In this document: piece after piece, positions 13,147 through 21,538 of the stretch
Layout: every line of letters begins with the position of its first letter
Numbering within the stretch: position 1 is the first letter of the stretch
From: an uncultured Alphaproteobacteria bacterium
Lineage (GTDB): Bacteria > Pseudomonadota > Alphaproteobacteria > CAAGCB01 > CAG-977
Direction: 5' to 3'
DNA length: 64,000 nucleotides
NCBI GenBank assembly: GCA_944390195.1
Contig: CALXOZ010000005.1
Coordinates: 56,938-120,937 of the forward strand
Program-made: the position numbers and the translations under genes
Notes under the pieces: model-generated
The model's input: only the letters and a program-made list of their open reading frames with translations
Databases searched by the model: none
Told to the model about the DNA's origin: nothing

Positions 13147-13554
13147 ATGAAGTATCTTTTCACCTTTGCTTTTTTATTCTTAGCGACATTCAATCAGGCA
13201 AAAGCTTATGATTTGGAAAAGCCTTTTGTTTTGGCTATGGATTATTCCATTTTGATGCATTTGGCTCAGAATGACACTTTTTATGAAGCAAAAGAAATGC
13301 TTAAAGAAGATCCGCAATTTGAAAAAAAAGATCCTTTGATGATACCGGATCCGCAAGAGGATGATTCTGAAAAATGGGAACCGGTCAAAGATTTGAAAAG
13401 CAAACCGCGTTCTTTTTCCGGAGAGGCTTCTTTTGATGCAAATGACAACGTTTCGATCGGGGCGGCGGCAGGGTATACTTTTCCGGAACAAACCGAACAA
13501 AATAAAATAGATAAAGCTTATTCGTTAAAGATTAATCTTGAAATGGCGCTGTAA
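13147..13554 (+). CDS. Small exported protein of unknown function
   Basis: 135 residues, not recognised. It starts with a clear signal peptide (MKYLFTFAFLFLATFNQAKA, cut before YDLEK) behind a good ribosome site (GAAGGA). The mature part is about 115 residues, acidic in the middle (DPQEDDSEKWEP), and ends in a stretch that could form two beta-strands (GEASFDANDNVSIGAAAGYT and YSLKINLEMAL), as in a small barrel or autotransporter-like end. A terminator follows directly, so this is a stand-alone gene or the last of the ligA unit. Confidence 0.75.
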   Translation: MKYLFTFAFLFLATFNQAKAYDLEKPFVLAMDYSILMHLAQNDTFYEAKEMLKEDPQFEKKDPLMIPDPQEDDSEKWEPVKDLKSKPRSFSGEASFDANDNVSIGAAAGYTFPEQTEQNKIDKAYSLKINLEMAL

Positions 13555-13560
13555 AATGTA

Positions 13561-13590
13561 AAGCCTCTGTAAAGAGGCTTTTATTTTTAT
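13561..13590 (+). terminator. Rho-independent terminator after the small exported protein
   Basis: An 8-bp perfect stem (AAGCCTCT / AGAGGCTT) with a GTAA loop and a TTATTTTTAT tail, seven bases after the stop codon. Confidence 0.88.
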
Positions 13591-13613
13591 CTGAAAATTT
13601 GGAATCTTTTACA

Positions 13614-14660
13614 TCAAACAGGTTTATCACTCTTTTTTAAAACGGAATTAACAGTCTTTCCGTTTAAAAATGAGATGATATTGTCGTTAGCTGTTTTCAA
13701 AATACGATGAACGGCATCAATGGAATTGAAAGCGACATGAGGCGTGATAATCACATTTTTCAGTTGTAACATTCTTAAATTGATCAAAGAACGCAATAAC
13801 GAATCCGTTTCATTCGCATTTAAAGCGGATAAATACAAATCATCATGGATTAAAGCGGATTCATATTCCAAAACGTCCAAACCGGCACCGTAAACTTTTC
13901 CGGCGGACAGAGCTTTGAACAAGGCTTCGGTGTCAATCAACTCCCCTCGAGCCGTATTTATGATAACGACGCCTTTCTTCATTTTGTTGAAAGCCGTTTC
14001 ATCCAACAGATGATAGTTGTCTTTTGTCAAAGGACAATGCAAAGAAATAACATCCGCCGATGAGAACAGTTCATCCAAACTTACATATTTAAAGCCGTAT
14101 TCTGAAGCGAATTCAGGCTTTGGATAAGGATCATAAGCCAGAATGTTCATATCGAAGCTTTTGGCGATCTTAGCGACATATCTTCCGATAGCTCCCGTAC
14201 CGATAATGCCGAGTGTTCTGCCTTTCAAATCAAACCCCAAGTAACGGTCTGTCGCCACATGAGCCTCTTGCACAGCGCGAAAAGAGCGGCTGATTTTTCT
14301 TGTAACATCAATCAATAAGCCGAAAGTGAATTCTGCGACGGTGGAATCGCCATAGCCGGGAACGTTAACGACCTCGATATTGTGTTCTTTACAGTAATTC
14401 AGATCGATATTGTTATAACCGGTTGAGCGCAAAGCTATTAATTTTAACTGGGGAAATTGAGCCAGAATGCGTGCGCCGACATCAACGGCATGAACGAAAA
14501 CGGAAATGATATCCGCATCCGAGACGTTTTTCAATTCGTCCGCCGTCAGATCGGCGGGGCTTTTTTCAATGAATACCGTTTCCGCCTTTACCGGCAAAGG
14601 GTTTTCTTTGTAATAATCGCGTGTTATTTCCGAAACGTTGAAGTAAACGATTTTAGCCAT
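13614..14660 (-). CDS. D-2-hydroxyacid dehydrogenase (D-lactate dehydrogenase-like)
   Basis: 348 residues with both domains of the D-isomer-specific 2-hydroxyacid dehydrogenases. The NAD-binding motif is TLGIIGTGAIGRYVAKIA (about 147-164). Catalytic Arg lies in NTARGELID, Glu in DVLEYES and His in ITPHVAFNS. It reduces a 2-oxoacid, probably pyruvate, to the D-hydroxyacid in the cytosol; D-lactate is the best guess given VLEYE and overall resemblance, but substrate is not proven. The ATG at 14660 has GGAG six bases upstream; another ATG at 14666 sits directly on that site and is less likely. Confidence 0.9.
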   Translation of the reverse strand: MAKIVYFNVSEITRDYYKENPLPVKAETVFIEKSPADLTADELKNVSDADIISVFVHAVDVGARILAQFPQLKLIALRSTGYNNIDLNYCKEHNIEVVNVPGYGDSTVAEFTFGLLIDVTRKISRSFRAVQEAHVATDRYLGFDLKGRTLGIIGTGAIGRYVAKIAKSFDMNILAYDPYPKPEFASEYGFKYVSLDELFSSADVISLHCPLTKDNYHLLDETAFNKMKKGVVIINTARGELIDTEALFKALSAGKVYGAGLDVLEYESALIHDDLYLSALNANETDSLLRSLINLRMLQLKNVIITPHVAFNSIDAVHRILKTANDNIISFLNGKTVNSVLKKSDKPV

Positions 14661-14711
14661 ATTCATCTCCTGTTTTTTTCTGATTATAACAACGGCTGTC
14701 CAGAAAGCAAT

Positions 14712-15051
14712 ATCGTCAAAAGAAGATGTTTTTCAGTGCTTGATGAAATTTCATGTATGATTTAAAAATATGAAATAAAACGAAGGTATGGATAATATTA
14801 TAAATATTTTTACTTTATTGATAGGGGATGATTCCGATATGGGCGCCTTTTCAATCGAGAAGAGGAATAAAGATTTTCTTAATCGTCAAAAGAAGATGTT
14901 TTTCAGTGCTTGATGAAATTTCATGTATGATTTAAAAATATGAAATAAAACGAAGATATGGATAATATTATAAATATTTTTACTTTATTGATAGGGGATG
15001 ATTCCGATATGGGCGCCTTTTCAATCGAGAAGAGGAATAAAGATTTTCTTA
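14712..15051. repeat. Near-perfect 170-bp tandem duplication
   Basis: Bases 14712-14881 are repeated at 14882-15051 with one difference seen (G at 14786, A at 14956). Each copy contains an ATG-initiated frame beginning MDNIINIFTLLIGDDSDMG, 41 codons in copy one and 37 in copy two because the sequence after the junction differs. No good ribosome site precedes these frames, so I do not call them genes. Confidence 0.93.
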
Positions 15052-15190
15052 TTTTTATTTGTGAAATTTAAAAATTTTATTTTTTTTAAAGATCTTATTT
15101 TTGTAATTGGATAAGGAGTTTGATTTTCATATATTTCAGTCGGCAGACTGGGATTTAAGAACGGTCTTTTGATTATATAAGTCGCTGAAT

Positions 15191-15400
15191 TTAGATGAGT
15201 TTTTTGACAACACTTCCGTCATTATGTAAAAGAGTATTATCAAAGGAACAAATCGGCTTAATGAAACTTTTTACCGGTTGATGGTAAATATGATCTTTAG
15301 CGACAAGATTTCTTTTATCTCCGGAAAAATGCTGATGTAAGATATGTTGATACGGAAAGCGTTTTCCTTTTGAGGCGTGCGCGATAAAAAGAAGCCATCC
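15191..15400 (-). pseudogene. Possible decayed coding remnant in the intergenic region
   Basis: On the minus strand a 69-codon frame without any ATG, GTG or TTG start runs from after an in-frame TGA at 15401-15403 to a TAA at 15191. It reads like protein (for example WLLFIAHASKGKRFPYQHI and SFDNTLLHNDGSVVKKLI) but I recognise no family. It may be the 3' end of a gene whose 5' part has been lost. Chance cannot be excluded at this length. The rest of 15052-15430 shows nothing I can name. Confidence 0.3.
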
Positions 15401-15426
15401 TCAAAATACTAAAATCTCATTTAATA

Positions 15427-15455
15427 AAAAAACACCCCGCAATTTTTTACGGGGT
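15427..15455 (-). terminator. Rho-independent terminator of alaA
   Basis: On the minus strand a stem ACCCCG / CGGGGT with a ten-base loop is followed by TGTTTTTTT. It starts a few bases past the aminotransferase stop codon. Confidence 0.85.
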
Positions 15456-15461
15456 ATTTTT

Positions 15462-16679
15462 TCATTCTTGCCTGTAGCTAGCCAAAAAGTCTTTCAATCG
15501 TCCCAAAGCGTTTTCCAAATCATCTGTTCTGGGCAGGAAGACGACACGGAAATGATCGGGCTTTTCCCAATTGAAGCCCGTTCCGTTCACCAAGAGAATC
15601 CTTTTGTCCATCAACAAGTCCAGAACGAATTTCTGATCGTCGTAAATGTTGAATTTTTCCGTATCGATTTTAGGGAACATATACAGGGATCCTTTTGCTT
15701 TTACGCAAGAAATGCCGGGAATGTCATTTAACAATTTATGGCATAGAGTTCTTTGTTCATATAACCGTCCTCCCGGTTTTACCAGATCGTTAATGCTTTG
15801 ATAGCCTCCCAAAGCGGTTTGAATGGCATATTGTCCTGGGACGTTGGAGCATAATCTCATGTTTGCAAGCAGATCCAAACCATCAATATAATCGCACGCC
15901 GCTTTTTTATTGCCGCTCAGGATCATCCAAGCCGCACGGAAACCGCAAGCGCGGTAATTTTTTGAAATACCGTTATAGGTGATACAGAAAGTGTCTTTGA
16001 TTAAAGAAGCTAAAGAAGTGTGTTGTGCGCCGTCATATAAAATCTTGTCATAAATTTCATCGCAAAAGACCGCCAGTTTGTAACGTTCCGCCAAGGCGGC
16101 GATTTTTTGCAGAATTTCTTCGGGGTAAACGGCGCCGGTCGGATTGTTCGGATTGATGACGACAATTCCTTTTGTTTTCGGTGTGATTTTACTTTCCATA
16201 TCGTCTAAATCCGGATACCACTCGGATTCTTCATCACAAATGTAATGGACGGGTTTTCCGCCTGCCAAACAAATAGCTGCCGTCCATAACGGATAATCCG
16301 GTGAAGGAACGAGGATTTCATCATCATTATCCAAAAAAGCTTCCATACTTAACAGGATCAAGTCGGAAACGCCATTTCCCAAATAAATGTCTTCGATCTG
16401 GACATTTTCAATATGTTTTTGTTGACAATAATGCATGACCGCTTTTCTGGCGGGGAAAATGCCTTTTGAATCGGAATAGCCGTCCGCAAACGGTAAATTT
16501 AAAATCACATCTTTGACGATTTCTTCAGGAGCGTTTAAATCAAAGGCGGCAGGATTGCCGATGTTCAGTTTTAAAATTTTGTAACCGGCTTCTTCCAAGC
16601 GGTGGGCGGCTTTTAACACAGGACCGCGAATTTCATAATGGACGCCGTTCAAACGGGAGGATTTATTAAACTCTTTCAT
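15462..16679 (-). CDS. alaA: Glutamate-pyruvate aminotransferase AlaA
   Basis: 405 residues, the same length as E. coli AlaA and closely similar along its whole length (EIRGPVLKAAHRLEEAGYKI, KLNIGNPA, VINPNNPTGAVY, CDEIYDKILYDGAQHTS, NVPGQYAIQTALGGYQSI, HFRVVFLPR). A fold-type I PLP enzyme; the Schiff-base Lys is in GISKNYR. It makes alanine from pyruvate and glutamate in the cytosol. AAGGAG lies upstream of the ATG at 16679. Transcribed alone, divergent from the permease pseudogene. Confidence 0.95.
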   Translation of the reverse strand: MKEFNKSSRLNGVHYEIRGPVLKAAHRLEEAGYKILKLNIGNPAAFDLNAPEEIVKDVILNLPFADGYSDSKGIFPARKAVMHYCQQKHIENVQIEDIYLGNGVSDLILLSMEAFLDNDDEILVPSPDYPLWTAAICLAGGKPVHYICDEESEWYPDLDDMESKITPKTKGIVVINPNNPTGAVYPEEILQKIAALAERYKLAVFCDEIYDKILYDGAQHTSLASLIKDTFCITYNGISKNYRACGFRAAWMILSGNKKAACDYIDGLDLLANMRLCSNVPGQYAIQTALGGYQSINDLVKPGGRLYEQRTLCHKLLNDIPGISCVKAKGSLYMFPKIDTEKFNIYDDQKFVLDLLMDKRILLVNGTGFNWEKPDHFRVVFLPRTDDLENALGRLKDFLASYRQE

Positions 16680-16826
16680 ATCAAAGCTCCTTAAAATGAC
16701 GGGTAAACAGGATAGACCTTTGCACGACTGAAAGCAATTATGCTTTTAATGAAATCATATTCTTTTTATTTTACCATTCAGTACTGACAAACTATTTTAA
16801 TTTTGCGATAACAAGGGATTATACGC

Positions 16827-18111
16827 ATGACCGACTTTTTTAAATTAAAGGAACGTCACTCGAATATACGGACGGAGGTTTTGGCGGGAGTAACGACATT
16901 TTCGACAATGGTTTATATTCTGGCTGTCAATCCCGCCGTATTAAGCCGGACAGGCATGCCGGCGGACGCCGTGTTTTCGGCGACGGTATTGGCTTCCATC
17001 ATCGCCATGTTGATTATGGGGTTGTGGGCGAATCTGCCTTTGGCTTTATCCGCCGGAATGGGGTTGAACGCTTTTTTCGCGTATACTGTCTGTGCCGCGA
17101 TGGGATATTCTTATCAAATGGCTTTGACGGCTGTTTTCTGCGAGGGAATTGTTTTTATCCTTTTGTCCCTTTTAAAGTGCGTGAAAAAGTTGTTCAGGCG
17201 ATTCCCCCTTTTTTAAAGTCGGCAATCGGGGTCGGAATAGGTTTTTTCATTGCTTTTATCGGTCTTCAGATCGGAGGCGTCATTGTTGACAATCCGGCTA
17301 CGCTTGTCGGGATAGGTTCTTTTAAAGAGGAAAAAGCGCTTTTGACGTTGTCAGGGCTGGTTTTGTGTCTGTTCTTGTATTTAAAACGGGTTAAGGGGGC
17401 GTTTCTGATTTGTATTTTTGCCGTAACCTTGATGGGAATTCCTTTTGGTTTGACAAAAGTGCCGGAACATTTTTCCTTGCTTTCGTTGCCGTCAAAACCG
17501 TTGTTTTTTGATTTTGCGTGGGACCGGATTTTTTCACTGGATTTCTTTGTCGTTTTTTTCACCTTTTTTTTCATAGATTTGTTCGATACCGTCGGCATGC
17601 TGATTGCCATAGCTTCTCAGGCAGGTTTGATGAAGACGGTTCTGTTGTTCAAGCGAAACAGGCTTTTTTCGCAGACGCTGTCGGAACGACGATCGGAGCC
17701 GTGCTCGGGACATCGACAATCAGTACATATGCGGAAAGTGCCGCCGGTGTTGTCGTCGGCGGCAGAACGGGGATAACGACTTTGGCAACGGCGGGACTTT
17801 TTTTGTTGTCTTTGTTTTTTGCTCCCGTTTTTTGGCTGGTGCCGGCTTTTGCGACAGCTCCTGTTTTGATCATGGTTGGATTTTTAATGAGTTCGCCTTT
17901 GAAAAACATCGATTTTTGCGATTGCGCTGAGGGAATTCCTGCTTTTTTGACAATTCTGTTAATGCCTTTGGCTTACAGCATTGCAGAAGGGATTGTCTTT
18001 GGCATCTTAAGCTTTGTTCTATGCGCGTTGGCGCAAAAAAACACCCGTATGGTTTCTCCGTTGACATGGGGATTGGCCGTTATTTTTATGATTTGGTTAA
18101 TCATCCGTTGA
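16827..18111 (+). pseudogene. NCS2-family purine (guanine/hypoxanthine-type) permease, two frameshifts
   Basis: Three overlapping frames together give one complete AzgA-like permease of about 430 residues: MTDFFKLKERHSNIRTEVLA in frame one, VREKVVQAIPPFLKSAIG through FFIDLFDTVGMLIAIASQAG in frame two, and VVQAKQAFFADAVGTTIGAV to the end in frame three. Frame one is lost at the T run 17170-17173 (one T missing), frame two near 17633-17635 (one A missing). If intact it would take up purines across the inner membrane. Either a recent pseudogene or two assembly errors; otherwise every segment is well conserved. It ends 15 bases inside the convergent FAD-protein gene. Confidence 0.85.
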
Positions 18112-19704
18112 TTGCAGAATCTTATAAGCGCACTTCAATCCGTCTACGCCTGCGGACATAATGCCTCCGGCATAACCGGCTCCTTCTCCGCAAGGATAAA
18201 GACCGGAAATATTGACGCTTTGCAACGTATCGGGATTGCGAACGATGCGCACGGGGGACGACGTTCTTGTTTCCGCCGCTGTCAAAACGGCATCATGCAG
18301 GCAAAAATTTTTGATTTTCCGCTCAAATTGCTTCAGTCCCTCTTTCATTGTTTCCGTAATGAAAGAAGGCAGAACTGCGCGTATGTCCGCCGGTTGTACA
18401 CCGGGCAGGTATGAAGGGACGACTTGTGCGAAACGGGTTGTTTCCCTGTTTTGCAAAAAATCCGAAACCATCTGTACTGGAGCCCTGAAAGAACCGCCGC
18501 CGGCTTGGAAGGCTTTTTGTTCTATTTTCCGTTGAAATTCTATGCCGCCCAAAGCATGGTTTGAGCCGAAATCAGAGACATTGACATTGACCAGCAAGGC
18601 ACTGTTGGCGTTGGTTTTGTTGCGAGCGTATTCGCTCATGCCGTTTGTAACAAGTCGACCTGCTTCCGAAGCGGCAGCCACGACCGTTCCACCGGGGCAC
18701 ATGCAAAACGTGTAAAGCGAACGTCCGTTACCGGTGTGTGCAACCAGCTTGTAACTGGCGGCTCCCAGTATTTCAGGAGGGGTAGACATACCGTATTGGC
18801 TTTTATTGATGAAACTTTGCAAATGTTCGATGCGCACACCGACAGCGAATGGTTTCGGATCGATTTTCACACCTTTGCGATACAACATTTCAAAGGTGTC
18901 CCGCGCACTGTGACCGATTGCCAAAATCAGGTTTTCCGTCATGATTTCTTCGACATTTCCGGTTTTGTCTTTTACTTTTATACCGACAAGCCGGTCATTT
19001 TTAATAATCAAATCAGTCAAGCGGGTTTCAAAACGGTATTCTCCTCCAAGACTTAAGATCTTATGGCGTAAATTGGAAACCATATGAAACAACTTGTCCG
19101 TCCCGATATGCGGTTTTGAAAGATACATGATTTCTTCTGGGGCGCCGGCACTGACAAATTCTTCCAGCACTTTTCTTGTCCAGCAATCTTTTTTTATTCC
19201 TGTCGTCAATTTCCCGTCCGAAAAAGTTCCGGCTCCACCTTCACCGAACTGTACGTTGGAATTTTCGTTCAATTCTCCCGATTTCCAAAACAGATTCACA
19301 TCTTCGCGACGTTTTGAGACGCTTTTCCCGCGTTCGATCAAGATCGGATTCGCCCCCGATTGAGCCAAATAAAGTCCTGCCATCAATCCAGCCGGTCCCG
19401 TCCCGATTACGACGGGACGATTCTTCTTTGAAGACCGCCAAACGGAAAAAGGACATTGTTCAACCGCCGCCAAAACCGTAACGTCTTTATACAAGCAATG
19501 TCTGATTGCTTCTTCTTCATCGCCGGCAATGGTGACATCAAAAGTGTATAAAAGGGATAATGCCCCTTTTTTTCTGGCATCAATTGATTTCTTTGCAATA
19601 CGCAGAGAAAGAATGTTTGTGAATCCGGTCAGCTTTTCAATGAAAGTTTTAAAATTTTGCGGAACGTTTTCAGGATTGAATTTTATATTGGAAATTCTGA
19701 TCAC
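18097..19704 (-). CDS. FAD-dependent dehydrogenase of the COG2509 type
   Basis: 535 residues. An N-terminal ~90-residue domain (VIRISNIKFNPENVPQNFKT) precedes a Rossmann FAD motif, PVVIGTGPAGLMAGLYLAQS, then the family hallmarks GEGGAGTFSDGKLTTGI and a C-terminal GLYPCGEGAGYAGGIMSA. These uncharacterised flavoproteins are widespread and their substrate is unknown. I start it at GTG 19704, with AAGGA 9 bases upstream, because this matches the family N-terminus and leaves a 13-base gap to mscL; reading further upstream would run into mscL. Third gene of a minus-strand operon with the outer-membrane protein and mscL. Confidence 0.88.
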   Translation of the reverse strand: MIRISNIKFNPENVPQNFKTFIEKLTGFTNILSLRIAKKSIDARKKGALSLLYTFDVTIAGDEEEAIRHCLYKDVTVLAAVEQCPFSVWRSSKKNRPVVIGTGPAGLMAGLYLAQSGANPILIERGKSVSKRREDVNLFWKSGELNENSNVQFGEGGAGTFSDGKLTTGIKKDCWTRKVLEEFVSAGAPEEIMYLSKPHIGTDKLFHMVSNLRHKILSLGGEYRFETRLTDLIIKNDRLVGIKVKDKTGNVEEIMTENLILAIGHSARDTFEMLYRKGVKIDPKPFAVGVRIEHLQSFINKSQYGMSTPPEILGAASYKLVAHTGNGRSLYTFCMCPGGTVVAAASEAGRLVTNGMSEYARNKTNANSALLVNVNVSDFGSNHALGGIEFQRKIEQKAFQAGGGSFRAPVQMVSDFLQNRETTRFAQVVPSYLPGVQPADIRAVLPSFITETMKEGLKQFERKIKNFCLHDAVLTAAETRTSSPVRIVRNPDTLQSVNISGLYPCGEGAGYAGGIMSAGVDGLKCAYKILQSTDD

Positions 19705-19717
19705 AGACAGGAGTCCT

Positions 19718-20206
19718 TTAGTTGTCGGTGTTTTCGGTTTTATCGAGTTCAGAGGTGCAATAAGGGCATCTGATGGCTTCTTTAGAAATTTCGCTACAGC
19801 AATAAGGACATTTTTTTGTTTTGGCAAGTTGTTTCTGATTTGATTTTTTGAGCTTTTCTTGCAAGGTGTTCATTCCTTTTATCAAAAGGAAAACGGCAAA
19901 AGCGACAATTATGAAACTGATAACCGTATTGATGAAAAAACCGATGTTCAAAGTAACGGCTCCGGCGGCCTTAGCTGCGTCAGGCGAAGCGTAAGGTCCT
20001 GCGGTCGTTCCTTCTCTGAGAACGAAGAACAGGTTTGAAAAGTTCAAACCTCCGGAAACCAGACCGAGCGGAGGCATCATAATGTCTTTTACCAAAGAAT
20101 CAACAATCTTTGTAAAAGCCGATCCGATAATGATACCGACAGCCATATCCATGACGTTACCGCGTAGAGCGAATTTTTTAAATTCGGATAAGATTTGTTT
20201 TAACAT
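19718..20206 (-). CDS. mscL: Large-conductance mechanosensitive channel MscL with C-terminal zinc ribbon
   Basis: 162 residues. The MscL core is complete: EFKKFALRGNVMDMAVGIII forms the N-helix and first membrane span, DIMMPPLG follows, and the second span is about 88-110. MscL opens under membrane tension to release solutes during osmotic downshock. After the cytoplasmic helix, Cys133, Cys136, Cys147 and Cys150 (KKCPYC...IRCPYC) form a zinc-ribbon-like pair, an extension absent from E. coli MscL. Middle gene of an operon: 13 bases after the outer-membrane protein and 13 before the FAD dehydrogenase. Confidence 0.95.
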   Translation of the reverse strand: MLKQILSEFKKFALRGNVMDMAVGIIIGSAFTKIVDSLVKDIMMPPLGLVSGGLNFSNLFFVLREGTTAGPYASPDAAKAAGAVTLNIGFFINTVISFIIVAFAVFLLIKGMNTLQEKLKKSNQKQLAKTKKCPYCCSEISKEAIRCPYCTSELDKTENTDN

Positions 20207-20219
20207 GATGAAACTCTAT

Positions 20220-21086
20220 TTAATTAAGGGAAAACAAGTCGGAGTAGGAAAAAGAAACACCGATTGTAAAATTGGATCCGGGTTTGCTTGCTTGACGTGA
20301 TTTCGCATACCGGTAAGACAGATACGGTCCGAAAGACAACGTTTTTGCGATTTTTACGTCCATTCTTGCCGTCAAGTTGAGATCATATTTTAAATCCGTT
20401 CCGATATAATGGCTGAAAGAAAAATATTTTCTGTAGTAGCCGTCTGTAGAAAATTTTATGTTGTTTTCATATTGGTCTTCAATTCTCCACCCGATTTCGG
20501 CGGCGGATTTGCTGACGTGTTGAGCGTATGTCATATCGTATTCGCCGACTCCGGCAACATAGAGGTCTTTAACAATTGTGCCGTTGAACAATTTCATACC
20601 GGCTTTCGCGCGCAAGATTTTTGTTCTGGAGGCATCGTCGTTGTCTGTGAATTCTGTTTGATATTCGGCTGTGAACATCGGCCCGAAGTCTATTTCTTTG
20701 AATTTGAACAGCTTGTGGGCGTAGTCGGAAGACAGTAGGATCTTATCCGCAGTTTCGTTGGTTTCCACTGGCTCGTTAACAGGTTTTACTTTCGTTTCAC
20801 CGTATTCGGCGTAAACAATGTTGTTCCAGCGCAGGTTGTCGCGATTATATTCCAGCAGGAAATCGAAAACGCCTTTGACGATGGTTTGGCTGTCCGTACT
20901 GAGTTGTGCAACGGGAGAGTCTTGATATTCTGCGGAATTGGATATGTTCGTCGAAGACAATTCCAATCCGATTCTTCTGAAATTGGCTTTTAAAGTCGGT
21001 TGTTCGCCTTCTTGATTTTCCTGAGCCGAAACGGGAAGGCTGATCAAGAAAACGGCACAAAGAAAAAGGGCTTTCTTAATTGACAT
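20220..21086 (-). CDS. Predicted outer-membrane beta-barrel protein
   Basis: 288 residues. A signal peptide (MSIKKALFLCAVFLISLPVSA) is followed by alternating hydrophobic/polar strands typical of barrels (LRWNNIVYAEYGE, DFGPMFTAEYQTEF, YIGTDLKYDLNLTARMDV, LSFGPYLSYRYA, FTIGVSFSYSDLF). It resembles DUF3078-type proteins, though I am not certain of that family. No enzymatic motif. It leads the operon with mscL; AAGGA is upstream of the ATG. Promoter elements should lie in the 164-base divergent gap towards the TM1266-like gene. Confidence 0.75.
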   Translation of the reverse strand: MSIKKALFLCAVFLISLPVSAQENQEGEQPTLKANFRRIGLELSSTNISNSAEYQDSPVAQLSTDSQTIVKGVFDFLLEYNRDNLRWNNIVYAEYGETKVKPVNEPVETNETADKILLSSDYAHKLFKFKEIDFGPMFTAEYQTEFTDNDDASRTKILRAKAGMKLFNGTIVKDLYVAGVGEYDMTYAQHVSKSAAEIGWRIEDQYENNIKFSTDGYYRKYFSFSHYIGTDLKYDLNLTARMDVKIAKTLSFGPYLSYRYAKSRQASKPGSNFTIGVSFSYSDLFSLN

Positions 21087-21250
21087 CGGATCAATCCTTA
21101 TTTATGAGCGTATGGACAACATTTGTACTCTGCCCGAAAAGTTAGTGCAAGCCGCGAGAAAAAGAATTTGCAGTTTTTAGCAACAATAATATATTTATAA
21201 GAGAATTTTCTGACGCCGAAGGTTTTGCTGAGGCATAAGAAAGGATACCT

Positions 21251-21493
21251 ATGACGACCAGAGTGGCTTTAATCGGCATTGTTGTTGAAAATCCGGATTC
21301 CGTAATGCGTTTGAATACGCTGTTGCACGAATACAGCGCATACATTATCGGACGCATGGGGATTCCGTATCACAAGCGGGAAATCAGCATCATCAGTGTT
21401 GCGTTGGACGCGCCGCAGGATATCATCAGCGCTTTGTCGGGCAAGCTGGGGCAGTTGGACGGTATATCGACAAAAACGATTTATTCGAAATAA
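21251..21493 (+). CDS. TM1266-family putative iron-only-hydrogenase system regulator
   Basis: 80 residues with the ACT-like fold of the TM1266 family: RVALIGIVVENPDSVMRLN, then a conserved YIIGRMGIPY and the C-terminal LSGKLGQLDGISTKTIYSK. These small proteins are encoded beside [FeFe]-hydrogenase maturation genes and are thought to sense a ligand and regulate; no DNA-binding part is visible. AAAGGA precedes the ATG. hydG follows after 45 bases, supporting the assignment. Confidence 0.9.
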   Translation: MTTRVALIGIVVENPDSVMRLNTLLHEYSAYIIGRMGIPYHKREISIISVALDAPQDIISALSGKLGQLDGISTKTIYSK

Positions 21494-21538
21494 CCGCTGA
21501 GGGGGAAGGGGATTCCTGACCCGAAAGGAGAAAAAGTA

